Both the position numbers and the translations under genes were made by a program. The notes beneath the pieces are model-generated. The model was given only the letters and a program-made list of their open reading frames with translations, did no database searches and had not been told where the DNA came from. Below are positions 7,223-15,545 of a stretch of DNA of 19,265 nt, piece after piece. Origin of the DNA: F1-120-MAGs023 sp038228615 (GTDB taxonomy: Bacteria; Actinomycetota; Acidimicrobiia; IMCC26256; PALSA-610); NCBI GenBank assembly GCA_038228615.1, contig JBBRPC010000050.1, forward strand, positions 1 through 19,265, in the 5' to 3' direction. Within the stretch, counting starts at the first letter, position 1, and each line of letters starts with the position of its first letter.

Positions 7223-8464
7223 TCAGTTGTGTCGCTCCGCGAGACGAAAGACCATTTTTCCGTCGACGTCGTAATTCTCAGCCTCTCCCGCGTGCAACAT
7301 GTGCTGGAGGTGCGCGAACGTCTCTGATTCTGCCATCACGCCCCAGTGACGTTTGGGAAACACCTCATGTGACAGCGCCGAAACGGTGGCTGGACCGAGC
7401 GCAAGACCCGCGGTACGCAGCGTTTCCATCCGTTCGTAGTGATGTTCCTTGATTGCCTCGACGCGAGCTGGGACGTCGTCAAATGGGCGGCCGTGTGCTG
7501 GGAGGCCGAGCTTGACATCGGGGAGCCGCCCCACAAGATCGAGCGTCGCGAGGTAGCTCTTCAAGGAATCTGCACGATTCACTCCCGAAACATGGGGCGT
7601 GATCGTCGGCAAGACGTGGTCGCCCGACAGCAACGTCCCGGTTTCTGGGTCGAACAAACAAAGGTGATCTACCGTATGACCAGGCGTATGAATGCACCAC
7701 CACTCCCGGCCAGCCAGCTGTAGCCGATCCGCGTGGTGCACACGGTGGGTCGGCTCTGGCGAATCAAACAGAAATCGGGCTGCGCGGATCATGACTCTGC
7801 GACGCAGATCCGGCCCAGGATTCGGCGTTCCCCATGGCGTCGTTCCACCCCACTTCATCGAGGTCGATTCGACTTCAACGGTGTCATCACCCACGAGATC
7901 ATCCGCTTGACCGATCGTCGGAATCTCGTCGGGATGTACATCACTCGATTGCGCGACGAACGCGGCTTCGAGTTCCAAACGTCGCGCCGCTTCCTGGCTC
8001 AACGCCCCTTGTGCCGACGTCGGGCCGTTGACCGACCAGGTAGAAAACGCGTGGTGGGTTATCAGGCGTGCGCCACTTTGTTTGGCGATCCGTCCGGCAC
8101 CTCCAAAATGGTCGGGGTGCGAGTGTGTGACGATCACCGTGTGGACATCGTTGATTCGATACCCAGCGGCCTTCAACCGAACTTTTAACGCACTCCACGA
8201 CTTCGGACCAGGAAGCCCTGGATCTACTACCGAGATGCCGCGATCATCAACTAATCCGTACATGTTGACGTGGCCGAGACCCGGGAGCCAGATCGGTAGT
8301 TGCATCCGCAAAACATTCGGCGCGACCTCGACAATTTCTTCAGACGCTGCGTCTTGTTCTGACTTCTTCGGGCGGGGCATCTGGGCGCGACTCGATTCGT
8401 GACCCAATGATGGGTTGTTGGCCGGCTCATGAGCGTGGTGGTCGTGTGCATCCGAAGGAGTCAT
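7223..8464 (-). CDS. Metallo-beta-lactamase-fold hydrolase
   Basis: A 413-residue protein with the MBL zinc motif THSHPDHFGG (H114, H116, D118, H119), then HTPGHTVDH with the third-site histidine, SGDH with the bridging aspartate, and a late PAHGRPF histidine. The C-terminal extra helices (AIKEHHYERMETL, then a winged-helix-like FPKRHWGVMAESETFAHLQHML) match the LACTB2-type subgroup. Such enzymes hydrolyse thioesters, lactones or phosphodiesters. The N-terminal ~40 residues are histidine-rich and probably disordered. The start region reads TGA-GTG-ATG, so the upstream amidase stop abuts the start; I take the ATG at 8464, with GTG at 8467 possible. It is translationally coupled to the amidase and followed by the M20 gene. 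Confidence 0.9.
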   Translation of the reverse strand: MTPSDAHDHHAHEPANNPSLGHESSRAQMPRPKKSEQDAASEEIVEVAPNVLRMQLPIWLPGLGHVNMYGLVDDRGISVVDPGLPGPKSWSALKVRLKAAGYRINDVHTVIVTHSHPDHFGGAGRIAKQSGARLITHHAFSTWSVNGPTSAQGALSQEAARRLELEAAFVAQSSDVHPDEIPTIGQADDLVGDDTVEVESTSMKWGGTTPWGTPNPGPDLRRRVMIRAARFLFDSPEPTHRVHHADRLQLAGREWWCIHTPGHTVDHLCLFDPETGTLLSGDHVLPTITPHVSGVNRADSLKSYLATLDLVGRLPDVKLGLPAHGRPFDDVPARVEAIKEHHYERMETLRTAGLALGPATVSALSHEVFPKRHWGVMAESETFAHLQHMLHAGEAENYDVDGKMVFRLAERHN

Positions 8465-8467
8465 CAC

Positions 8468-9892
8468 TCAACCGTTCGCATATGGCGCAAACTTCGGCCA
8501 TGGGCGATTCGTCTCGACAAGCTGTCCGCAGGCGAGCACGCCGAGATCATCATGACGTCGTCCAACAACCTGGAGCCCGACCGGAAGCCCTCCGGCCGTG
8601 AGCCCGACAGGAATACTGACGCCAGGTTGCCCGCTGATGTTGAACGGCGCTGTAAACGGCACGCTGCCCATGCCTCCAACTTCGACGCCGCCGATCACCA
8701 TCGGCGGCGGACCTCCAGCGATGAAGGCAGGAGTGGCCGTCGTCGGCGTGAGCAAATAGTCGACCTGATCAAAGATTTCGGCGATCGCGTGCAACATGTC
8801 GGAGCGTCGTCGGTACGCCCGAACAAGGTCTTCGGGTGTCATCCGAGCGGAATATGCCATCCCGGCACGAACGACGGGCGTCAGCTCATCGAACCGGCCT
8901 TCTGCGCGTTCGCCGTAGGCCGCGACCATCGCCAAATTAGAGATAATGCTCCACGAGCGCGCTGGGTTTGCAATGTTCACTTCGAGATCGATGAGCTCGA
9001 ACCCAGCATCGGCGCATAAGGCCAACGCGCCAGCATGGGTCAGGCGTTCGACCTCCGGATCCGTGACGGCGTGTCCCAATGTCGACGACCACGCAATCCG
9101 TTTCGCACGCAACGCATCGATCGGAGCGCCGGTGAGCAGCGCAGCTTCGAACGACTGCGGTTTCGCGAGCGAGGTTGGGTCGTAGTTGGTTGGGCCCGCG
9201 ATGACATCTACGTACCGAGCCGCGTCGCGCACCGTGCGACACATCGGTCCAGGGACCGCAGTGAGCGACGAATCAAATGGCTCGGGCCCACTCCCCGAAA
9301 GCCCGAACGTGGTCTTATAACCGAACAGACCGCTATAGCTGCTCGGTATGCGGATCGATCCTCCACCGTCGCTACCTGTACATATTGCGAAGAGACCTGC
9401 GGCAACCGCGGCAGCACTCCCCCCGGATGAACCGCCGGGTGTCATGGTGATATCCCACGGGTTGTTCGTCGTTCCGTGCACGTTGGTTCGAGTCCAGTTG
9501 ACCGAACCGAATTCCGGTGACGTGGTCTTCGCCATGATCACGGCTCCAGCTGCCCGTAGCCGCGCAACCTCTGTGCAGTCATGATCCGCGACTTCACCCG
9601 CATACAACGACGAACCGTGGGTATACGACAAACCTTTCGCGGCCGCGAGTTCCTTGACGCCGATTGGAACGCCAGCAAGGAGCCCGGGATCCTCTCCTGC
9701 GGCGATTCGAGCATCGATTGCGTCCGCCTGTGCCCTGGAGCCATCCGTATCAAGATCGCACACGGCATTGAGCACAGGATTCAACCGTTCGATACGCGCC
9801 AGACACGAGTCAACAAGTTCACGAGAACTGATCTCGCGAGCTCGAACAGCGTCGGCGAGATCGAAGGCATCACGTTCCCATACTCCGGTCAT
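8468..9892 (-). CDS. Amidase-signature-family hydrolase
   Basis: A 474-residue protein with an intact Ser-cisSer-Lys catalytic triad: GVPIGVKE at residues 74-81 (K80), TPGGSSGGSAAAVAAG at 151-166 (cis-Ser S155) and GSDGGGSIRIPSSYSGLFGYK at 173-193 (nucleophile S179). The Lys-to-cis-Ser (75) and cis-Ser-to-Ser (24) distances equal those of fatty-acid amide hydrolase. The C-terminal block FTAPFNISGQPGVSIP is also typical. It is not accompanied by gatC or gatB, so it is more likely a catabolic amidase than GatA. It heads a minus-strand operon with the MBL-fold hydrolase and M20 peptidase. A GATAAT hexamer 8 nt upstream of the ATG suggests a leaderless transcript. Substrate unknown. Confidence 0.92.
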   Translation of the reverse strand: MTGVWERDAFDLADAVRAREISSRELVDSCLARIERLNPVLNAVCDLDTDGSRAQADAIDARIAAGEDPGLLAGVPIGVKELAAAKGLSYTHGSSLYAGEVADHDCTEVARLRAAGAVIMAKTTSPEFGSVNWTRTNVHGTTNNPWDITMTPGGSSGGSAAAVAAGLFAICTGSDGGGSIRIPSSYSGLFGYKTTFGLSGSGPEPFDSSLTAVPGPMCRTVRDAARYVDVIAGPTNYDPTSLAKPQSFEAALLTGAPIDALRAKRIAWSSTLGHAVTDPEVERLTHAGALALCADAGFELIDLEVNIANPARSWSIISNLAMVAAYGERAEGRFDELTPVVRAGMAYSARMTPEDLVRAYRRRSDMLHAIAEIFDQVDYLLTPTTATPAFIAGGPPPMVIGGVEVGGMGSVPFTAPFNISGQPGVSIPVGLTAGGLPVGLQVVGRRHDDLGVLACGQLVETNRPWPKFAPYANG

Positions 9893-9900
9893 GAACGCAC

Positions 9901-9906
9901 ATTATC
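9901..9906 (-). promoter_or_regulatory. -10 hexamer GATAAT for the amidase operon
   Basis: Read on the minus strand this is GATAAT, one base from the TATAAT consensus at position 1 and similar at 3, ending 8 nt before the amidase ATG. The transcript would start at or within a base or two of the start codon. There is no Shine-Dalgarno sequence. Confidence 0.55.
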
Positions 9907-9915
9907 GACGCCCCG

Positions 9916-9921
9916 TAGAAT
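9916..9921 (+). promoter_or_regulatory. -10 hexamer TAGAAT for the unrecognised gene at 9928
   Basis: TAGAAT ends 6 nt before the ATG at 9928, the usual distance from -10 to the transcription start, so the mRNA should be leaderless. The two opposing -10 hexamers are only 9 bp apart. Confidence 0.55.
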
Positions 9922-9927
9922 GCAGCC

Positions 9928-10467
9928 ATGCAGCACGATGGAGATGACGTCGATCGCACCCACACGGGCGAACGCTCCGCCACGACCCTTTGGCCAATCA
10001 GCGCTGCGGTGATCACGGCGCTCGACGAACATCTCGGCTCGCCCGTCGATTGTTACGTCAACGGGAGTCAGACTTGGCTCACGCCGGACGGCCCGAACGA
10101 AATCATGTTGGAATGGCGGCTCCATCCCGTAGGTGGCTACACGACACCGGCCGGAATGTCGCACTACGAAGTCTTCGAAACTGTCGTCGCCGCGATCGCT
10201 GTGGGAGCCGACATCGACGCACTATCACTCGGTACCGAATCTCGACCGCTCGAAGCATTGTGGACCGGTTTGGAATGTTTCGCCGCCTACGGCGACCCGC
10301 TCAACACGACGCAACTCGCGGAGCACGCGACGACCGCCCTCGGATTGTCACCTGCGTATCAGGGCCTGGTCGACCACCAACGCGTGGGTGAAGCATGGGA
10401 GCGATCTCAGCGCGCGACCGATCTGTACGAGCTCGTCAAGGCAGAGCTCGCCGCCACGACCAACTGA
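9928..10467 (+). CDS. Conserved-looking protein of unknown function (179 aa)
   Basis: I do not recognise the family. The 179-residue protein is soluble and acidic with no signal peptide or membrane segment. A charged N-terminus (1-20) is followed by a mixed region with VDCYVNGSQTWLTPDGPNE (residues 40-58) and LEWRLHPVGGY (61-71), then HYEVFETVVAAIAVGADID (79-97) and a helical C-terminal half ending in TDLYELVKAEL. High GC at third codon positions and a well-placed -10 with ATG at 9928 support a real gene. It is divergent from the amidase operon and convergent with the NUDIX gene, leaving 4 bp between stops. Expression may be linked to the amidase operon through the shared promoter region. Confidence 0.8.
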   Translation: MQHDGDDVDRTHTGERSATTLWPISAAVITALDEHLGSPVDCYVNGSQTWLTPDGPNEIMLEWRLHPVGGYTTPAGMSHYEVFETVVAAIAVGADIDALSLGTESRPLEALWTGLECFAAYGDPLNTTQLAEHATTALGLSPAYQGLVDHQRVGEAWERSQRATDLYELVKAELAATTN

Positions 10468-10471
10468 GCCC

Positions 10472-11167
10472 TCAGATGCCGTGATGATCGCGCCAGATCG
10501 GTTCTCGTGGCGCGTCGAAACTGCACGGTCGCTCGTCGCCACGAATCGCCGCGAAGGCAAGATCGACCCAGCGATGACCGCCCGCGAGAGGTTGCGGCAA
10601 ATCCTCGCGTGCGTAGAACCCGACGGTCGAGGTCTCCAACGGGTGCCCACGCAACTCGCCACCAACCATCCGGCAATGAAACAACAGCGAATACAACGGA
10701 TGTCGAGAAAATCCAAGTCGCAAACCATCGAGTACCGCGATCAAGGCAACTGGCTCAACTTCAATTCCAGTTTCTTCGTACGCTTCTTTGACGGCGACCT
10801 CAGATGGCGAATACCCAATATCGGCCCAACCAACTGGATAGAGCCACCATCCAGAATCTGCGCGTTGGGTTAACAAGATCTCGCCAGCATCGTTGCCCAC
10901 GATCGCGGCGACCGCAGTCTTGGGAGTCTGATAACCACTGACGCCCTTGCCGACTGTCGAGAGCCATTCGTCGTAGACCTCGTCGGACGCAGCCTCGTCG
11001 ACGGCAGCAGCGCGGATATCGGAGGCGACCTTCAGCACCTCTTCGAATCGCTCTTGTTCATACAGGCTCTCGGTAAATCCCAATCCAGTGCGCGCGATAC
11101 CGGCGAGCGTCTCAGACCAACGCAGTAGATCGGAAGCTTGGGGGTGGTTGGGAAATGGTGTGTTCAT
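10472..11167 (-). CDS. NUDIX hydrolase with Nudix_hydro_N domain
   Basis: The 231-residue protein has an N-terminal helical domain (about 1-60, starting with the LLRWSETLAGIARTGL block typical of Nudix_hydro_N) followed by a NUDIX domain (about 83-215). The Nudix box is at residues 113-135, reading GWADIGYSPSEVAVK then EAYEETGI; the metal-binding EAYEE core is intact, while the first box Glu is Tyr (Y119) and the usual Arg is Lys (K127). Relatives are ADP-ribose or nucleoside-diphosphate-derivative pyrophosphatases. The ATG at 11167 is 12 bp downstream of the glnD-remnant stop, and TAGTAT lies 9 nt before it, so it probably has its own promoter despite following the pseudogene. Exact substrate unknown. 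Confidence 0.9.
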   Translation of the reverse strand: MNTPFPNHPQASDLLRWSETLAGIARTGLGFTESLYEQERFEEVLKVASDIRAAAVDEAASDEVYDEWLSTVGKGVSGYQTPKTAVAAIVGNDAGEILLTQRADSGWWLYPVGWADIGYSPSEVAVKEAYEETGIEVEPVALIAVLDGLRLGFSRHPLYSLLFHCRMVGGELRGHPLETSTVGFYAREDLPQPLAGGHRWVDLAFAAIRGDERPCSFDAPREPIWRDHHGI

Positions 11168-11176
11168 AGTGTTGCG

Positions 11177-11182
11177 ATACTA
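11177..11182 (-). promoter_or_regulatory. Candidate -10 hexamer TAGTAT for the NUDIX gene
   Basis: On the minus strand TAGTAT ends 9 nt before the NUDIX ATG. Its first three bases are also the TAG stop codon of the glnD remnant. Confidence 0.4.
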
Positions 11183-12355
11183 CGGGGCGATCGTCGCTCC
11201 ATACGCGAGGTGTTCGATGCGTTCGCGAAGCTGGCCGAGCAACTGGGTATCGTGCAATTTCTCCCCATGTTGGGTGAGATACAACACGTCGATCACATGA
11301 TCGCCAAGCGTCGCGACTTTGGCCAACGACACGTCGATCTCAAGTGTTGCGATCGTCCGCGCGAGTCGATACAGCAGTCCGACCTGGTCGGTAGCGTGGA
11401 CTTCGATCACCGTCGCCGCTGTCGACGCTTCGGCATCAACGATCATTTCCATGTCGCCCCGCTCGCCAGCACGTTGATATTGCCGGCGTCCTTCCTCGAC
11501 GCCTGCGGCGACGTCGAGTTCGCCCGAGATTGCGGCAGCGATCGTCGATCGCACTCGAGCGGCGCCGTCTGCAAACCTGCCAAACGTGTCGGTGGTTGTA
11601 AAGACATCCAATGCCATACCGTCGGCACTCGCAGTCGGTTCGCCGAACGCAGGAACTCTGCGTCGACATGTGGCAGTGCATCACGAGCGATCAATGCGTC
11701 AAAGTTCTCACCACCACCCAACATTCGATTGGCCCACCCCAACGCGTGGATATCACGCAGAGCTCCACCGCCGTCTTTGAGGTTTGGCTCCAACATCTCT
11801 GCGACGAGACCGGGCTTCTTACGGCGTAGCTCCGCACCCGACCAAAGCGTCCGGAGATTCGCCGCAGCATCGCGCTGCACATCTCGTTGCGCGAACCGCA
11901 AGTTCTTCACACAACTGCGGATCGCCTGCCACGAATCGAATATCGAGCAAGGCAGTGCGCGCGTCAAGATCATCGGCTGCAAGTGCAAGACATTCCTTGA
12001 TTGTCCTGGCTGAGTGGCCAGTCACGAATCCCGCGTCCCACAACGGATACCAAAGGCGTTCGGCCATCGGCCGCCAGTCGCGGCGCTTCGCGAAGCGTCC
12101 AGGAGCTGGCACCAACAGCAAAACGTCGACGTCTGAGCCCGGACAAAGTTCGCGCCTGGCGTACGAACCAAGCGCCACGATGCAGACGTCTTCAACTGCA
12201 GTACGAGTCAAAATCGCAGCAAGCGTTCCATCGATCACCGCGCTGAGTTCGACACCGAAGTCGATACCGCGCGTCGTGGTGTCGAGGACAAGTGCGTCGC
12301 GTCCTGCCCGCAGCGCACTCGTCAGATCCTGATCCAAAGGAGAACGGTGAGCCAC
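11180..12355 (-). pseudogene. glnD: glnD remnant (PII uridylyltransferase), frameshifted and internally deleted
   Basis: Three minus-strand pieces in three frames together resemble GlnD, the enzyme that uridylylates and de-uridylylates PII. Piece 1 (about 12355 to 11880) has the nucleotidyltransferase motif VALGSYARRELCPGSDVDVLL and TALLDIRFVAGD. Piece 2 (about 11890 to 11640) continues with MLEPNLKDGGGALRDIHALGW, the conserved block after the transferase motif. Piece 3 (about 11640 to 11180) resumes at SADGMALDVF and contains the terminal ACT domain (ATVIEVHATDQVGLLYRLAR, then TLGDHVIDVLYLT). The region holds roughly 390 codons against about 750-900 in family members; the rest of the helical domain, the HD (uridylyl-removing) domain and most of the first ACT domain are missing. 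GTG at 12355 is the likely original start. An assembly error is the alternative. Confidence 0.85.
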
Positions 12356-12458
12356 TATGTTGCGCCAACTTCGTTCGGCGCTGCAAGTGTCTCGCCGCCT
12401 ATCTCGCTCCTCTGTCGCTCCTGCGCCAGCTGCGCCACCGCTTTGCTGCAACTACAAG

Positions 12459-15134
12459 TTATGCGGATGCAGCAACGTCGTCAGTGTTAGCCCGGACGGC
12501 GGAGACTACGTCGTGGGCGTGAGCTGCTGGCAACGGTCGTGCGAAGTAGTAGCCCTGCGCGAAGTCGCACCCCAACGCCTGCAATACCTCGAGCTGCATT
12601 ACGTCTTCGACACCCTCTGCCAGCACTCGGAGTCCCAATGCGCGCGCCATGGAAATCACCGCGGCGACGATCGCGTGGTCGCCGGCGTCTCGTCCGAGCC
12701 CTGCCACAAACGACTGGTCGATCTTCACAGTGTCGACACGGAAGCGCTTCAAATACGCAAGCGACGAGTACCCGGTTCCAAAATCATCGATCGCCAACTT
12801 GATTCCCAACGCCTTCAGACCGTCGATTTTGGTGACAGCAGCGTCGGCGTCGGCCATCACAACACTCTCGGTGATCTCAAGGCAGACTGCAGCTGGATCA
12901 ACACTGGTGCGTTGCAGAATTGCACCAATGCGCGCGACGAGATCTGGCATCGCGAGTTGACGACCCGAGAGGTTCACCGACACCATAAATCCTGGCTGCG
13001 CGCGCCGCGCGAAGATCGCGGCCTCTTCCAGAACCCATTCACCAATGCGGACGATCAAATCCGACTGTTCTGCGAGCGCGATGAATTCGCCAGGGGCGAC
13101 CAAACCCCGTTCGGGATGCTGCCAACGGACGAGGGCTTCCGCTCCGCGACATTCGCCGTCGGCGAGATCCACCAGTGGTTGGTAGAAGACTCGAAGCTCG
13201 CCTCGATCCAACGCACGGTGAAGATCGTTAAATGTTTCGTGCTCCGCGACAACACGGTCGCGCATCGCATCGTCGAAGACCACCCAACGCCCTTTGCCGA
13301 GCTCCTTGGCGTGATACATCGCGGCGTCGGCGTCACGCAACAGATCCTCGGTGCGCCCGTCACCGTGCCCGCCGATCGCGATACCAACGCTCGCCCGCAA
13401 GAAGATTTCGGATTCGTGCAACACGAAGGGTTCAGCAAGCACGTCGAGAAGTCGTGTCGCAATATCGATGGCCATCGCGCGCCCGCCTTCGCGCGGCAAG
13501 TCTTCACATAACACGATGAACTCATCGCCCCCAAAACGCGCGACGGTGTCACCAGGACGGACCGCCCGTTCGAGCCTCCGAGACAGCGCAACCAAGAGTT
13601 CATCGCCAGCCTCATGACCCAGCGAATCGTTCACCACCTTGAAGCCGTCAAGATCCAAAAACAGCACGGCGACCTCGCTGCGTGATCGCTGAGAACGAGC
13701 GAGCGAAATGCCAAGTCGATCGATCAGAAGCGTTCTATTCGGAAGGCCAGTCAGCGGATCCGTGACAGAGTCGTGCGCGAGTCGGTCCTCAAAACGCTTG
13801 CGTTCGATCGCAATTTCAGCGAGCCGAGCGAGCGACTTCACGAACCGAACGTGTTCTTCGGTTGGCTCACCTGGTTCGGCTCCATACATCGCCAGCGTTC
13901 CCAACACAGCACCCGTAGCGTTGGTCAACAAGGGCGTGGACCACGCGCTCCGCAGGTCGTACCGCTCTGCAGCACCTTGATACGCATTCCAACTCGGATC
14001 TGTGGCAATGTCGGCGGTGATCACCGTCGAGCGTCGCGCCGCCGCCGTTCCACAAGTTCCGACACCTTCGCCAATCGGGATCTGTCCGATGGCAGCCGCA
14101 AAATCGCCAGGCAAACTCGGAGCCGAGGTCGTGACCAGATAGCCATCTGCATCCACGAGCATCAGCGAACAACGCCACGTGCTCGACTCGCTCTCCGCGA
14201 TCGCGCAGAGCGACGCCAGCGTCTCGTCGAGGGGGATGCCCTTCGCGACCATCTCCAGAATCTCGGCTTGAAGACTCATGAGGTGCTCGGCCATGCGCCG
14301 CTCGTGCACGTCGTGACCGACAGATTGGAACTCAACCACTCGACCGTGCGCGTCAAGAAAAGCTCGGTCGGTCCAGTGATACCAACGGATCTCACCGTCG
14401 TGGCGCAGCTCCCAGTCTTCTTGGGACCCGACCTCGTTACCAGGCCCAAATGCTGCGAGCCGCGCCAACTCGCCAGCTCGTTCAACTTCCGGGAAAATAT
14501 CAACAATCGACGTTCCAACAATCTCGTCTGGGTCGACGCCGTAGAAATTCGCAAACGCAGCGTTCACAAACGTCAACCTGGTGTCGGCCGAATAGCGACA
14601 CACCAACTCCGTTTGGTCTTCGACGATGCCGCGATACCGCGACTCGCTTTCCCGGAGCGCAGCTTCACTCACCTCCAGAGCGCTTTGGGAAGCGCGCCGT
14701 TCAGTGACGTCGCGTGTTGTGAGCACGACACCGTTGACGGCAGGATCGTCCGCGAGGTTGTTCACCACGATCTCAACCCACACATACGATCCGTCAGCTT
14801 TGATCAGTCGCAGCTCAGTCGGCGATTGCACACCCGGTGACGTGACGGCCTCGTAGAACATTTCGAACGCCATGTCGCGGTCGTCGGGATAGACGAGCTC
14901 AAAGGCGTTGATACCCCTCGGGTGTGGCACGTCGCAATATCCAAGAATCCGGTCAGACACCGGGCTCGCGTATCGAAGCGTTCCGTCAATGTCGACGATC
15001 GAAAGCGCGTCGGACGACGAGTTGACCAGGATGTTCAGGAGACTCTCGTTGGATTCTTGTGGGGTTTCGGGCGCGTTCGTATCACCATTCGCCGCGCCCG
15101 CGACCGAAGAAGGCTTCTCCACTCGGCTACTCAT
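12459..15134 (-). CDS. PAS-PAS-GAF-GGDEF-EAL cyclic-di-GMP turnover protein
   Basis: An 891-residue soluble sensor enzyme. Domains in order: PAS 1 (about 33-147, ending TTRDVTERR), PAS 2 (about 165-280, ending VGHDVHERR), GAF (about 300-447, with GVGTCGTAAARRSTVITADI), GGDEF (about 455-620) and EAL (about 640-880). The diguanylate cyclase motif RFGGDEF is intact (GGDEF at 535-539) with an RPGD inhibitory I-site at 526-529. The EAL domain keeps EALVRW (666-671), ITESVV, DDFGTGYSS, KIDQSF and AEGVED, so both synthesis and hydrolysis of cyclic-di-GMP look possible. No membrane segment is present. I take the ATG at 15134; a GTG at 15173 would add 13 residues. It is followed after about 100 bp by the glnD remnant. 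Confidence 0.93.
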   Translation of the reverse strand: MSSRVEKPSSVAGAANGDTNAPETPQESNESLLNILVNSSSDALSIVDIDGTLRYASPVSDRILGYCDVPHPRGINAFELVYPDDRDMAFEMFYEAVTSPGVQSPTELRLIKADGSYVWVEIVVNNLADDPAVNGVVLTTRDVTERRASQSALEVSEAALRESESRYRGIVEDQTELVCRYSADTRLTFVNAAFANFYGVDPDEIVGTSIVDIFPEVERAGELARLAAFGPGNEVGSQEDWELRHDGEIRWYHWTDRAFLDAHGRVVEFQSVGHDVHERRMAEHLMSLQAEILEMVAKGIPLDETLASLCAIAESESSTWRCSLMLVDADGYLVTTSAPSLPGDFAAAIGQIPIGEGVGTCGTAAARRSTVITADIATDPSWNAYQGAAERYDLRSAWSTPLLTNATGAVLGTLAMYGAEPGEPTEEHVRFVKSLARLAEIAIERKRFEDRLAHDSVTDPLTGLPNRTLLIDRLGISLARSQRSRSEVAVLFLDLDGFKVVNDSLGHEAGDELLVALSRRLERAVRPGDTVARFGGDEFIVLCEDLPREGGRAMAIDIATRLLDVLAEPFVLHESEIFLRASVGIAIGGHGDGRTEDLLRDADAAMYHAKELGKGRWVVFDDAMRDRVVAEHETFNDLHRALDRGELRVFYQPLVDLADGECRGAEALVRWQHPERGLVAPGEFIALAEQSDLIVRIGEWVLEEAAIFARRAQPGFMVSVNLSGRQLAMPDLVARIGAILQRTSVDPAAVCLEITESVVMADADAAVTKIDGLKALGIKLAIDDFGTGYSSLAYLKRFRVDTVKIDQSFVAGLGRDAGDHAIVAAVISMARALGLRVLAEGVEDVMQLEVLQALGCDFAQGYYFARPLPAAHAHDVVSAVRANTDDVAASA

Positions 15135-15243
15135 CGGCCGACATTGCCCGAAACACAACAGGAATAGCCCCACAACGCGCCAAGTTTTGGAGGGTCGCTG
15201 CGCCGGATCTGCGACGCGCTAGCCAACCTCGTGTGCCGTCGAC

Positions 15244-15249
15244 GAGAAT
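15244..15249 (+). promoter_or_regulatory. Candidate -10 hexamer GAGAAT for the 91-aa gene
   Basis: GAGAAT ends 6 nt before the ATG at 15256, matching the leaderless spacing seen elsewhere in this window. It matches the consensus at four positions; no -35 is evident. Confidence 0.35.
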
Positions 15250-15255
15250 TCCCCT

Positions 15256-15531
15256 ATGCGGATCGTCGCGAGCTCGGTGTTCGAACAGATCGTGTACCAC
15301 TGTTCGCTCGCAAACGACGACAATCCAAGACGCCCGACCCTTGCCGTCGACGCACTGCTACGCGACGGCGACGCCGACGGTCCGCTGCTCGTCACCGTTG
15401 CAGATTTCAAACGCATGATCGGCTTGGATCGAACGCTCAGCGCACTTCCCGACTTGCGGAATCGCGGCAGAACAGAACTTCGCGACGGCGTCGAGTACGT
15501 GAATTTTCCCGTCTGGGAAACGTTGGAATAA
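15256..15531 (+). CDS. Small protein of unknown function (91 aa)
   Basis: I do not recognise the family. The 91-residue product begins MRIVASSVFEQIVYHC and has a central LLVTVADFKRMIGLDRTL segment (about 44-61) and a C-terminus GVEYVNFPVWETLE. It has no signal peptide, membrane helix or cysteine motif (one Cys at 16). Third codon positions are GC-rich, as in neighbouring genes, and overlapping open frames on either strand have no recognisable content, which supports this frame. It is divergent from the GGDEF-EAL gene, with 121 bp between starts, and ends 14 bp before the NIL-protein stop on the other strand. It could be an adaptor or regulator, but nothing in the sequence says which. Confidence 0.65.
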   Translation: MRIVASSVFEQIVYHCSLANDDNPRRPTLAVDALLRDGDADGPLLVTVADFKRMIGLDRTLSALPDLRNRGRTELRDGVEYVNFPVWETLE

Positions 15532-15545
15532 CGACCCTCGAGCCG

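Noticed and set aside
8468..9892. GatA subunit of the tRNA amidotransferase
   Set aside because: No gatB or gatC is adjacent and the gene sits in a hydrolase operon, so a catabolic amidase is more likely.
11138..12013. Plus-strand frame of 291 codons across the glnD remnant
   Set aside because: The opposite strand carries clear GlnD blocks; this frame has no recognisable motif and no suitable start signal.
12356..12458. In-frame extension of the glnD remnant upstream of GTG 12355, and the TGGCGCA-GC-TGGCGCA repeat in it
   Set aside because: The translation is low-complexity and unlike GlnD; the 7-bp direct repeat is too short and GC-rich to mean much, and I saw no terminator there for the GGDEF-EAL gene.
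12357..14840. Two long plus-strand frames (12357-13511 and 13773-14840) opposite the GGDEF-EAL gene
   Set aside because: They mirror a complete, motif-bearing minus-strand gene and have low-complexity, arginine-rich products without recognisable domains.
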